DNA of 8,157 nt from Lachnospiraceae bacterium (GTDB taxonomy: Bacteria > Bacillota > Clostridia > Lachnospirales > Lachnospiraceae), in contig JAGAAH010000068.1 of NCBI GenBank assembly GCA_017615375.1, positions 1-8,157 of the forward strand, read 5' to 3'. Made by a program: the position numbers and the translations under genes. Position 1 is the first letter of the stretch. Every line of letters begins with the position of its first letter. Positions 6,484 through 8,157 of this stretch are shown here, piece after piece. A model generated the notes under the pieces. The model saw only the letters and a program-made list of their open reading frames with translations, was not told the DNA's origin and did not search any database.

Positions 6484-6512
6484 ATGATAAAGCAATTAAT
6501 TCATCTTGTCAA
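6484..6512 (-). promoter_or_regulatory. Sigma-A-type promoter of the minus-strand DUF3298-like lipoprotein gene
   Basis: Read on the minus strand: consensus -35 TTGACA (6512-6507), a 17-base spacer and -10 TATCAT (6489-6484, five of six). Transcription should start near 6477, giving a leader of about 50 bases that contains the 16-bp palindrome. This is the strongest promoter in the window by consensus match. Confidence 0.8.
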
Positions 6513-6527
6513 CTATAATAATTCCCC

Positions 6528-6556
6528 TTGCCATGCCGATATAGATATAGTAAAAT
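6528..6556 (+). promoter_or_regulatory. Sigma-A-type promoter of the plus-strand DUF3298-like lipoprotein gene
   Basis: -35 TTGCCA (6528-6533), a 17-base spacer and -10 TAAAAT (6551-6556), both five of six to consensus. Transcription would start near 6563, about 25 bases before the TTG start codon. Its -35 lies 16 bp from the -35 of the divergent promoter, so the two polymerase sites are back-to-back and could interfere with or be co-regulated with each other. Confidence 0.7.
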
Positions 6557-6573
6557 CGTAATGCTTTTATATA

Positions 6574-6591
6574 GGGGAGGAAAACGAGTTG
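6574..6591 (+). promoter_or_regulatory. Ribosome site GGGGAGG deciding a TTG start
   Basis: GGGGAGG (6574-6580) is 8 bases before TTG at 6589-6591. The next residues KKSIAFILVLL start a textbook lipoprotein signal peptide, so TTG is the start although no ATG is available at this position. A TTG start would reduce translation relative to ATG. Confidence 0.8.
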
Positions 6592-8157
6592 AAAAAATCT
6601 ATTGCATTTATATTGGTTCTCCTTATGTTGTTATCTCTGATTGCATGCAATAAGGACGTATCCGATACACAAAACACAGAAAACGATATTCAAGAAGATA
6701 ATAATGTTTCTTCGGAAGAATCTTCCGTACAAGTTTCCGTAAAATACCGTAATCTTGAATGTAGCACATACATAATCAACGGAACCTATCCAATTATGAC
6801 TTTTTCCGAAGAATACCAAGAGAAATATCCCGAGATATGGAAAGAAATTTCAGATTTAAACGAGATTTGGTGCAACACAGTCGAGACATATCTTTCGGAA
6901 TTTGCGCTCTACAAAGAAGGTTTCGTAGAGAACAAAGTTCCTCGTCGGGAAATCATAGCGTGGTTTACTCGTTTTGATGATGCACTTATCACGCTCGAAA
7001 TAAGCGATAGCGGCGAAGAATTTCGGCATACTATAATCAATTACGATACCAAGACTCAGCATAAGCTCTCCTTGGAAGATGTCTTTTTTGATAAAAGCGC
7101 TCTTACTGAACGTTTCACGAGCGCAATTCAGAAGGCTTACCCTGAACTTATCGGCACAATCGAAGAGTATAACGCAATGAACAATACCGAATACGAAGAT
7201 ATCTATGAGTATATTCTTAAAGAGACAAACTACAATTGGTATATTTCCTCATTTGGATTATGGATTGAATTTGCAGCCGGCGAAATTGCTCCGCAGAGAG
7301 ACGACGTAATTCAAGTATCATTTGCTCCGGGATTGATTAAAGAAAAATATCGCTATGATGACTCCGATAGCGATTTTTTAACAACTTTCTATGAATGCAA
7401 AGATGAAGAAAAGCAGGAATTTGCAATAAAGGAACTTCAAAAGCTTGCAGATACAGTGCTTCTTTCCAATCCTTCCTGGGATTATTACGTGGCGGACGGC
7501 CAACATGCAGCACGTAATCACATATCATTAAGAAAGATTTCCGAAGTTTGGCCGGATGAAAACAATATTGACATATGGGCAGATGCACACGGCTTTACGA
7601 TTGCAAGCCAACAATATGAAGATGATAGCTACATCTATTATCCTGTTAAATATGCAGATAACAATCCTTACTATTATTACTCGGAACTTCGCATATATTC
7701 AAAAGCCGAAAAGAAAATCGTCTACGCTTATAACCTCGAAGACCTTTGCAACGGACCTAATCTAATGTCCGGAATAACTTCTGATACCAAGCAATATCTT
7801 AAATACTGCAAGATAATAGACAATATCTTATATATGGCAATTTGTCTTAACGGATATTCTGCCGAAGAACCTATGTCAAATTACCTAGTGGCGGAAGACT
7901 TAGATACCAATGAGATACTTTTTAAGACAGAGCCTCTTACCGTAAATTCAAGAAATTTTGTGATTATCGGAGATACAATTATCTGCGGTTACGGCTTTAC
8001 GGATGAAACGGATTGGATTTATCTGCTCGATCGATACACAGGTGCGCGCATCGACTCCATCCCGGTAGATTCGATGGTAGAACAATTTGGTGAAAAAGAC
8101 GGCGTGCTATATGTAATTACATATAACATGTTATATGAATTCAAGATAATTAAATAA
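6589..8157 (+). CDS. Lipoprotein with divergent DUF3298-like domain and propeller-like C-terminal half
   Basis: A 522-residue protein beginning at TTG and ending with TAA on the last three bases of the window, so it is complete. The signal peptide ends L17-I-A-C20, followed by an acidic Asn/Ser/Glu-rich tether (21-47). Residues about 50-255 match the N-terminal half of the lipoprotein at 4797-6425: 'FSEEYQEKYPE' (72-82), 'NYDTKTQHKLSLEDVF' (151-166) and 'FGLWIEFAAGEIAP' (222-235). This places it with DUF3298-like proteins. The GGAH motif of the relative is replaced by SGEEFRH here, so ligand contacts probably differ. The C-terminal half (about 290-522) lacks the calcium loop and SH3-like module. 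It instead has strand-turn repeats such as 'EDLDTNEILFKTEPL' (436-450) and 'LDRYTGARIDSIPV' (480-493), typical of beta-propeller (PQQ/WD-like) blades. A binding role at the cell surface is inferred; no catalytic motif is seen. It has its own promoter and is divergent from its relative. Confidence 0.72.
   Translation: MKKSIAFILVLLMLLSLIACNKDVSDTQNTENDIQEDNNVSSEESSVQVSVKYRNLECSTYIINGTYPIMTFSEEYQEKYPEIWKEISDLNEIWCNTVETYLSEFALYKEGFVENKVPRREIIAWFTRFDDALITLEISDSGEEFRHTIINYDTKTQHKLSLEDVFFDKSALTERFTSAIQKAYPELIGTIEEYNAMNNTEYEDIYEYILKETNYNWYISSFGLWIEFAAGEIAPQRDDVIQVSFAPGLIKEKYRYDDSDSDFLTTFYECKDEEKQEFAIKELQKLADTVLLSNPSWDYYVADGQHAARNHISLRKISEVWPDENNIDIWADAHGFTIASQQYEDDSYIYYPVKYADNNPYYYYSELRIYSKAEKKIVYAYNLEDLCNGPNLMSGITSDTKQYLKYCKIIDNILYMAICLNGYSAEEPMSNYLVAEDLDTNEILFKTEPLTVNSRNFVIIGDTIICGYGFTDETDWIYLLDRYTGARIDSIPVDSMVEQFGEKDGVLYVITYNMLYEFKIIK

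Noticed and set aside
8100..8157. The last gene being truncated by the window edge.
   Set aside because: An in-frame TAA occupies 8155-8157, so the coding region is complete; only its terminator is outside.

Overview
This 8.2 kb window is AT-rich and looks like chromosome from a Gram-positive Bacillota, most probably a Clostridia/Lachnospiraceae-type anaerobe. The evidence is the strong AGGAGG-type ribosome binding sites, the TTGACA/TATAAT-type promoters, and four type II signal peptides of the short 'MKK...L-x-A-C' style followed by Asn/Asp/Glu-rich tethers. The genus assignment is inference; there is no rRNA or marker gene here.

Layout. (1) Positions 1-997, minus strand: a two-gene cation transport operon. 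A TMEM165/GDT1-family transporter (302-997) is joined by a TAATG overlap to the start of a CaCA-family (YrbG-like) Ca2+/Na+ antiporter that runs off the left edge. A clear promoter lies at 1032-1060. (2) Positions 998-1237: a 240-bp divergent intergenic region with three candidate operator structures: a 7-bp inverted repeat around the transporter -10 box, two exact 15-bp direct repeats 21 bp apart, and an AT-rich inverted repeat. (3) Positions 1238-4752, plus strand: two tandem paralogous lipoproteins related to the M3 (oligoendopeptidase F-like) metallopeptidases. Both have HEFGH, a downstream Glu and a C-terminal His/Tyr motif. They probably form one operon ending in a hairpin at 4753-4790, which also serves the opposing gene. 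(4) Positions 4797-6425, minus strand: a lipoprotein with a DUF3298-like (RsiV/PdaC-type) domain, a calcium-loop motif and a C-terminal small beta-rich module. (5) Positions 6426-6588: a divergent promoter region with well-formed promoters for both flanking genes and a perfect 16-bp palindrome. (6) Positions 6589-8157, plus strand: a second DUF3298-like lipoprotein, starting at TTG, with a different, propeller-like C-terminal half. Its stop codon is the last three bases of the window.

How they may fit together (inference): four consecutive surface lipoproteins, two predicted peptidases and two RsiV/PdaC-like sensor or binding proteins, occupy over 6.5 kb without any transporter, regulator or sigma factor among them. 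The simplest reading is an extracytoplasmic peptide-processing and envelope-binding locus next to an unrelated metal-cation export operon. The pairing of an exported M3 peptidase duo with a DUF3298 duo is the most distinctive aspect of the window. Nothing in the sequence proves that the four act together.
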